A DNA stretch of 64,000 nt from Melioribacter sp051488665 (GTDB taxonomy: Bacteria; Bacteroidota; Ignavibacteria; Ignavibacteriales; Melioribacteraceae), in assembly GCF_051488665.1 (NCBI RefSeq), contig NZ_JBPSEG010000002.1, positions 1 to 64,000 on the forward strand, read 5' to 3'. The notes under the pieces are model-generated. The model did not search any database. It was not told the origin of the DNA and saw only the letters and a list, made by a program, of their open reading frames with translations. The position numbers and the translations under genes are program-made. Positions 1-9,081 of this stretch are shown in pieces; the stretch's first letter is position 1; every line of letters begins with the position of its first letter.

Positions 1-283
1 AAGCTAACTTATGAAGTTGTAATTTTAATCTGCTTACTTTTGATAGAATTGTAAAGATAAAAAATAATGCCAGACAAAAAGCTGCAAATGCAGTAGCTAT
101 AAAAAATAAATTTAATCTTAGTGAATAATCTTGAATGGCAGTTTTAATGCTATTTATATCATTTTGTTGTACTAATATATTTATCTCTTTTGTGAATGAG
201 TTTACATTTAAGAAAATAAATAGGATAAGAATTCCGATAATTATTGCAGCTATAAAAAACTGCATTTTTAAGCTAATTTTCAT
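1..283 (-). CDS. Membrane protein, N-terminal part (runs off left edge)
   Basis: The minus frame is open from an ATG at 283 to the window edge, giving 94 residues with no stop. Reading the strand upstream of the ATG shows GGAG about five bases away, which supports this start. Hydrophobic segments at about residues 8-27 and 58-80 flank a polar stretch of about 30 residues. Two helices around a short extracytoplasmic loop, followed by basic residues, is the usual front end of a sensor histidine kinase or chemoreceptor, but no signalling domain lies inside the window, so the function is open. The sequence is more AT-rich than the genes to the right. Confidence 0.6.
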   Translation of the reverse strand, partial: MKISLKMQFFIAAIIIGILILFIFLNVNSFTKEINILVQQNDINSIKTAIQDYSLRLNLFFIATAFAAFCLALFFIFTILSKVSRLKLQLHKLA

Positions 284-383
284 AGCATCTCCATATTAAA
301 AGATTCCCGATTAATTATCGGATGTAATAACTATTTTTTAAGTAGCGTTATAAATTAATTAATTCAAAGGCTCCTCAACCTAT

Positions 384-915
384 TTGCTGAATGGAATATT
401 GTATGAGAAATTGTCAAGAACAAAAGGGAAATTGTGCTTTTGGTATTATGACCACTTTAGTAAGCGTACAAAGGAAAGGTCAACTGAGTTAGATGCCATA
501 CAAAAATATTCTGTATGCAAGGGAAATGAAAATGTTGTTCGAGCATGTAAACAGAGGTTTAGATGATTTTTCCAAATTAAAGGAAAACTGAGGAATCAAT
601 AAAACCGTGAGAATTAATGTGATTAGAATTGCGGGAAGAAAATTATAAAAGAGTGGGATTAAGATATTATATTCTTCAGGAAAGATTAATGAAAACCATT
701 ATTTGAAATTTCTTCACAAAACGATTGCTACCAAACGATATCCTAAGATGCCGGGGCATTGTTATTGGATAACGAATTGTAAAAAAGTAACAAAGGAAAG
801 TTACATTGCCAAACAAATGAAATAAAGCGCATTTTATTATACTGCAATCGAACAATTAAGACGTCAAATAGACGAGCGGACAAAATTTAAATGAAAAACT
901 ATCCAAAATACTATC
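384..915 (+). pseudogene. Gene-poor stretch with coding debris, possibly a decayed integrase
   Basis: About 700 bases (284-990) hold no convincing intact gene. A 60-codon frame at 384-566 contains a run (KGKLCFWYYDHFSKRTKERS) that loosely resembles the N-terminal arm-binding domain of tyrosine recombinases. The remaining sequence to about 915 is broken by stops in every frame, with short peptide-like runs only. Its position beside a tRNA gene would suit an old integrase insertion. The resemblance is by eye and weak; it may simply be non-coding DNA. Confidence 0.2.
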
Positions 916-923
916 CAAACTGA

Positions 924-959
924 TAATAATAAAAAAAGCGGCTTTAATAAAAACCGCTT
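924..959 (-). terminator. Intrinsic terminator of tRNA-Ala
   Basis: Read on the minus strand, AAGCGG(TTTT) pairs with (AAAG)CCGCTT around a four-base loop, about 10 pairs with one G-U. A run of seven T and then ATTATT follows. It lies just beyond the 3' end of the minus-strand tRNA-Ala gene. Confidence 0.75.
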
Positions 960-990
960 CTAAATTATTGTATTACAATAAGTTAATGTT

Positions 991-1064
<74 letters not shown>

Positions 1065-1173
1065 GTATTTCAATACGCAAAGATATAAATCTTTTCTTTT
1101 TCCACAAAGAGTTTATTTCGATTTGTTAAATTCTTTTTATAAAAATATCTTTATAAACAAAAAACAGAAGATT

Positions 1174-1578
1174 ATGAAGAGCAAATTAATATCGTCATTC
1201 CTGTTGATCGTTTCCGCGTCGATAGTTTTTTATTCCTGCGACGATACAATAAATCAAAGCGAACTCGATTCGCGCCCCATTCCCCAGTCGAATATCAGCT
1301 ATTCAGAACATATACAACCGGTATTCGACGCCAAATGCAGTTATTCGGGATGCCATAACGACGCCGATCTGGCAGGCGGCTTGAGCCTTACGTCGCACGC
1401 AAATACAACGGCAAATTTTTTGGTGGTAGCGCCCGGATATCCTGACAACAGCCGGCTCGTTCTTGCCGTGGAAGGCAGAACAGTTAATCCGATGCCGCCT
1501 CTGGGATATTGGCCTTTGACAGACGACCAGATACGCGCAATAAGAACCTGGGTTAAAGAAGGTGCCAAAAATAACTGA
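1174..1578 (+). CDS. Cytochrome-c-like lipoprotein (CX4CH heme motif)
   Basis: A 134-residue protein starting at ATG 1174, where a signal peptide begins; the longer in-frame start at 1123 adds a polar extension. The hydrophobic segment ends at a lipobox (VFYSC, Cys at about 22), so it should be a lipid-anchored exported protein. The mature part has CSYSGCH (a CX4CH heme motif), a possible Met ligand in NPMPPLG, and a C-terminal LTDDQIRAIRTWVKEGA helix typical of planctomycete-type cytochrome c domains (PSCyt1-like). Redox function is inferred from these motifs; the partner is unknown. Its 3' end overlaps the next gene by 17 nt, suggesting co-transcription. Confidence 0.75.
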   Translation: MKSKLISSFLLIVSASIVFYSCDDTINQSELDSRPIPQSNISYSEHIQPVFDAKCSYSGCHNDADLAGGLSLTSHANTTANFLVVAPGYPDNSRLVLAVEGRTVNPMPPLGYWPLTDDQIRAIRTWVKEGAKNN

Positions 1579-2026
1579 CCAGGTTTCCGATTCCGGTATT
1601 TATCTGCTCGAAATTGTTGTCCCGGACGACTTTTATACGGAAATAAAGAAATACGAAGGTCGTAAATTTCCGAAAGGATTTTATTATTATGCGGGCAGCG
1701 CGCAGAAGAATATGCGCAAACGACTCGAACGACATCTGAAAAAGAACAAGAACATTTATTGGCATATCGATTATTTAACGAGCCGCTTCAATATCGGAAA
1801 AATATTTTATTTCAATAATTGCGGCAAAGAATTCGAATGCGATCTGGTCGCAGATCTGATCGAAAAATTCGGTTTGATTCCGGCCGCGCCCGGTTTTGGA
1901 AATTCAGACTGTAACCGATGCGATTCGCACTTGCTCTATTCGGAAGCGCCGCTCGATTATAGCCATTTCATTTCGCGGTACCAATCGATAGCGCGTTTCA
2001 TTCCCTCTTCCAACGATACTTTTTGA
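1562..2026 (+). CDS. DUF123 GIY-YIG-fold protein
   Basis: A 154-residue protein. The SGIYLLEI and FPKGFYYYAGSA segments are the GIY and YIG halves of the DUF123 (PF01986) family, followed by RLERHLKKNKNIYWHIDYL and a CNRCDSHLLY motif also typical of it. The family is related to GIY-YIG nucleases; activity is not established and is not claimed here. It overlaps the upstream cytochrome gene by 17 nt. At its 3' end it overlaps the convergent epimerase gene by 70 nt, so its last 23 codons are antisense to the epimerase C-terminus. Confidence 0.8.
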   Translation: MPKITDQVSDSGIYLLEIVVPDDFYTEIKKYEGRKFPKGFYYYAGSAQKNMRKRLERHLKKNKNIYWHIDYLTSRFNIGKIFYFNNCGKEFECDLVADLIEKFGLIPAAPGFGNSDCNRCDSHLLYSEAPLDYSHFISRYQSIARFIPSSNDTF

Positions 2027-2949
2027 CGGAAGCCCAGTTCTTTTACTGCTTTCGACACGTCGCACGTCCAGGCGGGCTGAACAAAATCCCTTGCTTTTTC
2101 CAGATTGAACGTAGCAGCTTTATTGCTGAAGAGCGCAAAAAATTCCGCTACCGCCGCAACCGCATAAACGAGAAAATGAGGAATTCTAATTTTCAATGCT
2201 CCTCTTCCGAATGCTTTCTTAATTGCCCGGCTTATTTCGTTCCAGTCGTATATTTTTTCGGATGCGATGAAATAAATTTGTCCTCTGGATTTATCGCTTA
2301 CTGCCGCCAGATAAATGCCTTCGACTGCGTCTGCCACGTGAATCAGATTTAATTTTTTGTTGTCGAATCCAACGAGCGTCATTAATCCCATTTTGTAGGT
2401 TTTAAAGACCTGATAAATTTCCGTATCCCTTTCGCCGTAAACCGCAGGCAGTCTTACAATAGTGATCGGAAGTTTGTCCATATAACTTTTGGCGACTCTC
2501 TCCTGTTCGAGCTTGCTTCTTCCGTAAGTTGTAATCGGATGCTCGGGAGTTTCTTCATTTACGGGTTTACCGTCGAGAGACGGTCCGCATGCGGTTTGAC
2601 TGCTTGAGATTACAACTCTCTTAATCGAAGGATTTACTTCAACCAGAACGTCGAGCAAATTTCGTGTGGTTTCAACATTCCCTTTGAAATATCCTTCTTC
2701 TGTTTTTGACTTTACGACGCCTGCTATATGGAACAAATAGTCGGCGTCTTTTAAAACTTCCTTCAATCCTTCTTTATCGAATAATCCCGTCGTATAAATT
2801 TCAACAGGTTTGTTTTCGAGCCATTTTCTCGAACTCGTTTCCCTTAAAATACATTTAACTTTGTGACCTTTAGCCAATAAATAATCTACGAGGTGGCTCC
2901 CCACGAAACCGGAAGCGCCGGTAACCACAGATGTAATTTTCGATTCCAT
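1957..2949 (-). CDS. NAD-dependent epimerase/dehydratase-family reductase, candidate ceramide reductase
   Basis: A 330-residue extended short-chain dehydrogenase. The N-terminal TGASGFVGSHL is the Rossmann NAD(P)-binding glycine motif, DADYLFHIAG follows, and the catalytic pair is YGRSK (Tyr-x-x-x-Lys, about 143-147). It is divergent from the serine palmitoyltransferase gene, with only about 90 bases between them. In Caulobacter a reductase of this family (CerR) acts with serine palmitoyltransferase and a GNAT-like ceramide synthase; the same three protein types sit together here. The fold is secure; the sphingolipid role is inferred from neighbourhood. Other extended SDR substrates, such as dihydroflavonol-reductase-like ones, remain possible. 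Confidence 0.75.
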   Translation of the reverse strand: MESKITSVVTGASGFVGSHLVDYLLAKGHKVKCILRETSSRKWLENKPVEIYTTGLFDKEGLKEVLKDADYLFHIAGVVKSKTEEGYFKGNVETTRNLLDVLVEVNPSIKRVVISSSQTACGPSLDGKPVNEETPEHPITTYGRSKLEQERVAKSYMDKLPITIVRLPAVYGERDTEIYQVFKTYKMGLMTLVGFDNKKLNLIHVADAVEGIYLAAVSDKSRGQIYFIASEKIYDWNEISRAIKKAFGRGALKIRIPHFLVYAVAAVAEFFALFSNKAATFNLEKARDFVQPAWTCDVSKAVKELGFRQKVSLEEGMKRAIDWYREMKWL

Positions 2950-3042
2950 AGTGTTAAATAATTCTTTATATTGTTTAAGTTAATTGAAAAGTTATTACTA
3001 AATATAAGCAAGATTAAAATACAAATAAAATTCGGAGGTATT

Positions 3043-4236
3043 TTGGTAGATCTATTCAAAAAATGTTACGATTTCACCCGGGCGGACGAAGTTAAAGCAA
3101 TGGGTGTTTATCCCTACTTCAGACCAATCGAAGAAAACGAAGGACCTGTCGTTCAAATCGAAGGCAGAAAAATTGTGATGGCGGGTTCAAATAACTATTT
3201 AGGATTAACCGCTCATCCGAAAGTAAAAGAAGCGGCTATTAAAGCAGTTGAAAAGTATGGTACGGGATGTTCCGGTTCAAGATATCTTACCGGAACGCTC
3301 GATTTACATGTGGAACTGGAAGAGAGATTGGCAAAGTTTTTTGGAACGGAAGCGGTATTGTTGTACAGCACCGGCTACCAAACGGCTCAGGGGGTGATTG
3401 CAACTCTGGTACAGCGCGGCGAATACGTGGTCTCCGATAAAGACAACCACGCATGTATAGTCGCAGGTCAAATTATGGCTCGGGGCGCTACTGCAGAACT
3501 GGTGCGCTATAAACACAACGACATGAACGACCTCGAAAGAGTGTTGAAAAAGATACCCGTGGAAGCGGGCAAGTTAATCGTTAGCGACGGCGTTTTCAGC
3601 ACGGGCGGCGAAATTGTAGACCTGCCTACTCTCGTAGATCTTGCAAAAAAATACAATGCCCGTTTGCTAATCGACGACGCTCATGCAGTCGGTGTAATAG
3701 GCAAAGGCGGAAGAGGAACCGCGAGCGAATTCAATCTCGAAGAGGAAGTCGACCTTACAATGGGAACTTTCAGCAAAACATTTGCATCGCTCGGCGGTTT
3801 TGTAGCCGGAAAAGAACGGGTTATCAATTACCTTAAGCATCATTCGCCGGCATTAATTTTCAGCGCGTCTCCCACTCCGGCTTCCGTTGCAGCCGCTCTT
3901 GCTGCGCTGGATATTCTCGAAGCCGAACCCTGGCGAGTACAGAAATTGATCGACAATGCAAACAAAGTGCGAACCGAATTAATTGAGGCTGGATTCAACG
4001 TGCTGGAAGGCAGAACGGCAATAGTGCCCGTTATTGTCGGAGACGACGCGCTGGCATTCCAAATGTGGCGCCGTTTGTTCGACGAAGGCGTTTTCGTCAA
4101 TGTGTTTATTTCACCGGGCGTGCCTCAGGGCAGACAAATGATGCGAACAAGCTATATGTCGACTCACGAAGAAGAGCATCTCGATTATATTATAAATACA
4201 TTTAAGAAAGTAGGAAAAGAACTGGGAATAATCTAA
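3043..4236 (+). CDS. spt: Serine palmitoyltransferase-like alpha-oxoamine synthase
   Basis: A PLP enzyme of the alpha-oxoamine synthase family, which condenses an amino acid with an acyl-CoA. The GSNNYLGL, DDAHAVGVIG and GTFSKTFASLGGF (PLP lysine) motifs are intact. GTFSK-x-x-ASLGGF with an N-terminal YPYFRPI favours serine palmitoyltransferase over 2-amino-3-ketobutyrate CoA ligase or BioF. I chose the TTG start at 3043 because GGAGG lies four bases upstream (3034-3038), giving 397 residues, the usual family length; an in-frame TTG at 2971 would add 24 residues without a ribosome-binding site. It is followed after 23 bases by the acyltransferase gene, forming a likely operon for sphingoid-base and ceramide synthesis (inferred). 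Confidence 0.82.
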   Translation: MVDLFKKCYDFTRADEVKAMGVYPYFRPIEENEGPVVQIEGRKIVMAGSNNYLGLTAHPKVKEAAIKAVEKYGTGCSGSRYLTGTLDLHVELEERLAKFFGTEAVLLYSTGYQTAQGVIATLVQRGEYVVSDKDNHACIVAGQIMARGATAELVRYKHNDMNDLERVLKKIPVEAGKLIVSDGVFSTGGEIVDLPTLVDLAKKYNARLLIDDAHAVGVIGKGGRGTASEFNLEEEVDLTMGTFSKTFASLGGFVAGKERVINYLKHHSPALIFSASPTPASVAAALAALDILEAEPWRVQKLIDNANKVRTELIEAGFNVLEGRTAIVPVIVGDDALAFQMWRRLFDEGVFVNVFISPGVPQGRQMMRTSYMSTHEEEHLDYIINTFKKVGKELGII

Positions 4237-4259
4237 AAATTTATCGCGGAGTATCTTCA

Positions 4260-5381
4260 ATGCCGGACATAACAATCAGAACGGTAAAATCCAAAAAGGA
4301 TTTAATGACATTTCTCAAATTTCCGTGGGAAATTTATAAAGGAGATCCCTACTGGGTTCCGCCTCTTATATACGACAAGAAAAAAATTCTGGACAAGAAA
4401 AAAAATCCGTTCTTTGAACACGCCGATATGGAACTTTTCCTGGCAGAAAAAAACGGCAAGACTGTAGGTAGAATTGCGGCAATCAGCAATCAGTTACACA
4501 ATCAATATCACAATGACAAAGTCGGATTCTGGGGATTTTTCGAATCGATTAACGATCAGGCGGTTGCCAATAAATTATTCGACGCCGCAAAAGAATGGCT
4601 CAAAGCAAGAGGATTCGATACGATGAGAGGTCCCGCCAATCCTTCTTCGAACGATGAATGGGGAATGCTGATTGACGGATTCGAAGATACTCCGCGTATT
4701 TTAATGACTTACAATCCGCGCTATTATCTGGAGCTCTGCGACAACTACGGTTTCAAAAAAGCAAAAGATCTGTACGCATATAAATTAGAACACGACAAAG
4801 TCGTTTCTTCCGATAAATTGAGAAGAGTAGCCGAAATAGCCCGCAAACGCTCTAACATTAAGATAACCCAGTTGAATATGAAGAACTTCAAAACGGAATT
4901 GGACAAGGTTAAGTACGTTTACAATAAAGCCTGGGCTCCCAACTGGGGATTTATTCCGATGACGGAAAAAGAAATCGACGCTATGGCAAAAGATTTGAAA
5001 CCTTTGGTTGAACCGTCATTGGTGCTGTTCGGCGAGATCGACAACAAACTCGTGGGCTTTGCGCTTGTTATGCTCGATTACAATCAGATAATCAAAGATA
5101 TGAACGGCAAACTGCTCCCGTTCAATTTCATCAAGCTTTTTACTCAGCGGAAAAAAATCAACTGGTGCAGAATTATAACTCTGGGTATAATACCCGAATA
5201 CCAAAAAAGAGGTCTCGATTCGGTATTCTATTGGGAAATCGTTAACCGCGCTGCGGAACTGGGGATTTATCTCGGAGAAGCCAGCTGGATTCTCGAAGAC
5301 AATGAAATGATGAACCGCGGCGCTCACGTTATGAACGGCGAGCTTTATAAAAAATACCGTATTTACGATATCCCTATTTAG
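4260..5381 (+). CDS. GNAT-like acyltransferase, candidate bacterial ceramide synthase
   Basis: A 373-residue protein. Near the N-terminus DPYWVPPL and NPFFEHADMELFLAE match a GNAT-like family that includes the ceramide synthase bCerS described in Caulobacter. Further family-like blocks are GFWGFFE, MRGPANPSSNDEWG and a C-terminal ITLGIIPEYQKRGLDSVFYWE, resembling the acyl-CoA-binding GNAT motif. It follows spt by 23 bases on the same strand. Transfer of an acyl chain to a sphingoid base is the proposed job; this rests on family resemblance and on sitting next to spt and an epimerase-type reductase, not on a recognised active site. Confidence 0.7.
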   Translation: MPDITIRTVKSKKDLMTFLKFPWEIYKGDPYWVPPLIYDKKKILDKKKNPFFEHADMELFLAEKNGKTVGRIAAISNQLHNQYHNDKVGFWGFFESINDQAVANKLFDAAKEWLKARGFDTMRGPANPSSNDEWGMLIDGFEDTPRILMTYNPRYYLELCDNYGFKKAKDLYAYKLEHDKVVSSDKLRRVAEIARKRSNIKITQLNMKNFKTELDKVKYVYNKAWAPNWGFIPMTEKEIDAMAKDLKPLVEPSLVLFGEIDNKLVGFALVMLDYNQIIKDMNGKLLPFNFIKLFTQRKKINWCRIITLGIIPEYQKRGLDSVFYWEIVNRAAELGIYLGEASWILEDNEMMNRGAHVMNGELYKKYRIYDIPI

Positions 5382-5387
5382 CTCGGT

Positions 5388-6281
5388 TTAATCGACTTTC
5401 ATAGCCTCGTCGTATTTGGAAATGTGAGGCGGGTCGATTTTCTTGAGCGCTTCGAATAAGGGTGTGTTATCAGGATAATTTTTAAGCAGTTCGGCAATCT
5501 CGCCAGCTTTGGCGTCGAAAAACACTTTCAAAAGCGGACTTCTCGGATCCAATTGATCTTTAACTCTATCCAGATTTTTTATCAGTTTTACTATGTTTTT
5601 GTAGGCAGTTTCCGGTTCAGAATTCAACAAGTCCAGACCGTTATAATGATAATCGTAATAATCCATTCTGAACTGTTGGTATTTGGCGTTCATTAAGTTT
5701 TCTACCAGTCCCCTGCGGCTGTAAAGAGTGCTTTTCGATTCCCAGCCTTCCATATAAGCGGTATTAATCCCCCGGATAGCAATATCCAGCGCTTTCGAAA
5801 AGTAAGGAGTGCCGGCAAGTTTATCGTACGAATCGCTGTCAAATCCGATTATTACATAAGCATAATAATCGAGGAAGCTGACGAGCGGGTTAAAATCCGA
5901 CTGATTGAAATAGAGCGCCTGATTTTTTTCGTACGTAAAACTCCATGCATTGTCGAAGATATTCAACATCAACGTATTTCGTTCCGAATTTTCTATCGGT
6001 CGTTGGCTTGTAATCACTACCTGAGCTTTATAGGTGGTTTCGTCGTCTGCGGCTTTAAGGAAGAAAATATTGAATCCGCATTTAATTTTATAATCGCCCC
6101 AATTTTCTGTGGTAAATTTGGTATTGTTTAAGTAACTTTCCACCTGACTTTGAAAATTTATTAACCTTTCCTTTGCAGCAACGGGCAGCTGTTCATAATT
6201 CACCGCAACTGTAGCATCCAATTCCTGTGCTTTTATTGTTGTTATTAATAAGGCGACAATTACGAATATTAGTTTTTTCAT
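5388..6281 (-). CDS. DUF4835 family secreted protein
   Basis: A 297-residue exported protein. Residues 1-18 form a signal peptide ending ...IKA before QELDATVAVNYEQL. The body, with a segment like VESYLNNTKFT and the later FNPLVSFLDYYAYVIIGFD, matches DUF4835, a family of unknown function widespread in Bacteroidota and relatives. Here it is convergent with the acyltransferase gene (6 bases apart) and divergent from the barrel protein at 6348. No catalytic motif is apparent. Confidence 0.75.
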   Translation of the reverse strand: MKKLIFVIVALLITTIKAQELDATVAVNYEQLPVAAKERLINFQSQVESYLNNTKFTTENWGDYKIKCGFNIFFLKAADDETTYKAQVVITSQRPIENSERNTLMLNIFDNAWSFTYEKNQALYFNQSDFNPLVSFLDYYAYVIIGFDSDSYDKLAGTPYFSKALDIAIRGINTAYMEGWESKSTLYSRRGLVENLMNAKYQQFRMDYYDYHYNGLDLLNSEPETAYKNIVKLIKNLDRVKDQLDPRSPLLKVFFDAKAGEIAELLKNYPDNTPLFEALKKIDPPHISKYDEAMKVD

Positions 6282-6347
6282 TTTTCTTCCTGCAAATTTT
6301 ATAGCAAGATAAATAATTAAATAATTTTATACAATCACGGATGAACG

Positions 6348-7151
6348 ATGAAGAAAGTCAATTTGATTCTTCTACTCCTGATTGCAGTAAATTGTTTCGC
6401 GCAATCCGGCGCAGGCGCCCGCAGAACCGCATTAAATTCATCGGACATAATCAGCTGCCGCGATCCGTTTGCAATTTTTTATAATCCCGCTTCGGCGGCT
6501 TTAAGCGATTCAAGACAAATCGGCTTTTTCTACTCGCCTTCCCCTTTCGAAATGAAAGAACTGGCTACTCTTTATGCGGCTTTTGTTCAACCGGCTTCGT
6601 TTGCTGCGTTTTCTGCCGGTTTTATGAAATACGGTTTCGAGCTCTACAATGTGAAAATGATACAAACCGGAATTGCTTTCGGCTTTTATGAATATTTTTC
6701 CGCGGGTATAAATTTTTCTATGCAGAATATCTCCATTGCCAATTACGGTTCGCGAAATTTCTTTTTTGCGGACATCGGACTGATCGCCCGATTAAACGAA
6801 AAAATTAATACCGGCGTATTCGTAAAAAACATAACAAGGACATCAATTGGCGATTTCGAAAATCAATTCCCAACAGTTTTTTGCGCCGGTATTTTCTATA
6901 AAATTATCGACGAGGTTAATCTTTACGCAAGCTTATACAAAGAAATCGGATACAAACCGGCTCTGCAATACGGCGTCGAATACAATATGGCGGAATTTCT
7001 GAATCTGAGGGCGGGTATTTCGGATTTTCCGGAAACATACAGCGGCGGAATCGGAATTATTTACAATTCTTTCGAACTTGGTTACAGCGTCAATTCGCAT
7101 TTCGAACTCGGCTTTTCGCATCAATTCGATATCATTATAAGAGCGGATTAA
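6348..7151 (+). CDS. PorV/PorQ-type outer-membrane beta-barrel protein
   Basis: A 267-residue protein with a signal peptide (residues 1-18, cleavage after CFA). The mature N-terminus GAGARRTALNSSDI... followed by DPFAIFYNPASAAL resembles the start of PorV/PorQ and UPF0164-type barrels, in which a conserved NPA segment follows the first strand. The rest alternates aromatic and glycine residues in strand-like runs and ends in an aromatic-rich C-terminus, as in outer-membrane barrels. It is one base away from the next gene, so the two are probably one operon. A link to type IX secretion is possible but not shown. Confidence 0.65.
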   Translation: MKKVNLILLLLIAVNCFAQSGAGARRTALNSSDIISCRDPFAIFYNPASAALSDSRQIGFFYSPSPFEMKELATLYAAFVQPASFAAFSAGFMKYGFELYNVKMIQTGIAFGFYEYFSAGINFSMQNISIANYGSRNFFFADIGLIARLNEKINTGVFVKNITRTSIGDFENQFPTVFCAGIFYKIIDEVNLYASLYKEIGYKPALQYGVEYNMAEFLNLRAGISDFPETYSGGIGIIYNSFELGYSVNSHFELGFSHQFDIIIRAD

Positions 7152-7152
7152 A

Positions 7153-9081
7153 ATGAAGCGCATTACTATAATATTGATATCGCTTTTGCTTATGTCCGAA
7201 GCGAACGCTCAAGCGGACACAACTTATGAAGAAATAATGTCGCAATTACTCGAAGATAACTTGGGCGAAGTAGAGGAATCGGATATTATAGACGAAATCG
7301 AAGAACTGCTCGACAATCCGATCGATATCAACAATGCATCTCATGAAGACCTTCTAAGAATACCTTTGCTCGACAATCGCAGAGCCGACGCTATTATTCG
7401 ATACAGAGAATCTCACGGAAGTTTCGATAACAAAAACGAACTCTTTCTTGTGCCGGAATTGAACGATAAGATTGCAAGGTGGATTTCACATTTCATTGCT
7501 ATCGCGCCTGCAGCGCAATCCGAGAATATTTTTTCTTATTCAAAAATCACTCTCCGCTCGAGAATTCAAAGAGACCTTCAGCTCCGCAGGGCTTACGCCG
7601 AAAACAAATTTGCCGGCAACAGACTGAAATCTTACAACCGCATACTTTATTACGGCGATTATATCAGCGCCGGAATATTAACCGAAAAAGACCCCGGCGA
7701 AAAGAGCTATACCGATTTTATTTCCGGATTTATGCAGATTAATACAAAAACTTTTTTGAATAAAATTATCATCGGCAATTATATAGTCGAATCGGGATGC
7801 GGTTTGATTTTGTGGTCTCCTTATAATTATCGCAAAGGGAGCGAAGTAATAATTCCCATTTCAAATTTCAGGAACAGAATCAGACCTTACAAAAGTTCGG
7901 GAGAATACGGTTATTTATCCGGTCTAACGGCGAGTCTTTCTTCCGGTATTATCGAATTTACTCCTTTCGTATCTTTTAGAAAGCTTGACGCTTCCCTCGA
8001 TTCAAACGGCAACATCAAATCATTCAGGAACGACGGCTACCATCGATCGACGAATGAACTTGACGCCAATTCGAATGCAAAAGAATTTACATACGGCGCG
8101 CTTATTAAATTTAATCCTTTGCAAGATTTATCTGTCGGCTTAACTGCGGTTTCATATAATTACGACAAAGATATAGCGCTGCTCGATTCGCGACATGCAA
8201 AAAATCTCTCCGTAAATTTTGCTTACGGAAATTCGCTCCTAAATGTAAGCGGCGAAACCGCCTTTTTCAAAAATTATTTATCTTCAATTACTTCCGCCGT
8301 TTTAACTCCGGTCGAAAATATAAAATTAGGATTTTCATACCGGAACTATTCTCCCGATTTTTATTCCATAACGGGCAATTCATTCGGCGAGAAAACTAAA
8401 TCAACAAACGAAAAAGGTTTTTACAGTTCCATTGAACTGAACACTAACTACGGTTTATTCTCGGTTTATTATGACATCTACTACTTCCCGAACGTTAATA
8501 ATAATTTTCCGTCGAAAGGACAAGATTTTCTGGCAGCTTATAAATTCAGACTTAATAAGACGAGCAGCATAAAATTATTATATAAAAACGAATCAAACGA
8601 AAAGCTTTCGAACGACGAAACATATCCTTATTTGGATTTGCAAAATCGTAAACGCTGCAGAATAGAGCTAATCAATTATTTTAAGGACAAAGTCAGGCTT
8701 AAAACCCGCTTTGAATATGTAAGATTTTCCAGTTCTTCAAAAAAAGAAAGAGGATTTTTAATATATCAGGATGCGCTCTACAAACCGTTTGATAATTTAG
8801 CCGCATACGCCAGGATAGTGTTTTTCGATACCGATTCTTACGATACCAGACTTTACGTTTATGAAAACGATCTGGAGGGTTTATTGACCAACGGATTGAT
8901 TTACGGGGAAGGAATAAAATGGTACTTCTTAATTAAGTATGCAATCAGACAATTTTCGATATCGTTAAAATATTCGGAATTGTATAAGCCGTTTGAGGAA
9001 AAACTGGGAAGCGGATATTCCGAAATTGGCGGCAGCATTGACAACAGAATATCATTTCAAATTGACTATGCAATGAAATAA
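7153..9081 (+). CDS. Secreted helix-hairpin-helix plus outer-membrane barrel protein
   Basis: A 642-residue protein. A signal peptide (about 1-19, ANA/QADT) is followed by an acidic helical region and then a ComEA-like helix-hairpin-helix unit at about 55-110 (NPIDINNASHEDLLRIPLLD, then RADAIIRYRESHGSF). From about residue 130 on, the sequence is a series of amphipathic strands rich in Tyr, Asn and Ser, ending in a strand-like C-terminus, consistent with a large barrel. It directly follows the PorV-like gene. Such HhH-barrel fusions recur in Bacteroidota/Ignavibacteria genomes without an assigned role; DNA handling at the surface is speculation. Confidence 0.65.
   Translation: MKRITIILISLLLMSEANAQADTTYEEIMSQLLEDNLGEVEESDIIDEIEELLDNPIDINNASHEDLLRIPLLDNRRADAIIRYRESHGSFDNKNELFLVPELNDKIARWISHFIAIAPAAQSENIFSYSKITLRSRIQRDLQLRRAYAENKFAGNRLKSYNRILYYGDYISAGILTEKDPGEKSYTDFISGFMQINTKTFLNKIIIGNYIVESGCGLILWSPYNYRKGSEVIIPISNFRNRIRPYKSSGEYGYLSGLTASLSSGIIEFTPFVSFRKLDASLDSNGNIKSFRNDGYHRSTNELDANSNAKEFTYGALIKFNPLQDLSVGLTAVSYNYDKDIALLDSRHAKNLSVNFAYGNSLLNVSGETAFFKNYLSSITSAVLTPVENIKLGFSYRNYSPDFYSITGNSFGEKTKSTNEKGFYSSIELNTNYGLFSVYYDIYYFPNVNNNFPSKGQDFLAAYKFRLNKTSSIKLLYKNESNEKLSNDETYPYLDLQNRKRCRIELINYFKDKVRLKTRFEYVRFSSSSKKERGFLIYQDALYKPFDNLAAYARIVFFDTDSYDTRLYVYENDLEGLLTNGLIYGEGIKWYFLIKYAIRQFSISLKYSELYKPFEEKLGSGYSEIGGSIDNRISFQIDYAMK

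Noticed and set aside
2971..3042. Longer spt N-terminus from TTG 2971.
   Set aside because: GGAGG at 3034-3038 and family length support TTG 3043; the extra residues show no motif.
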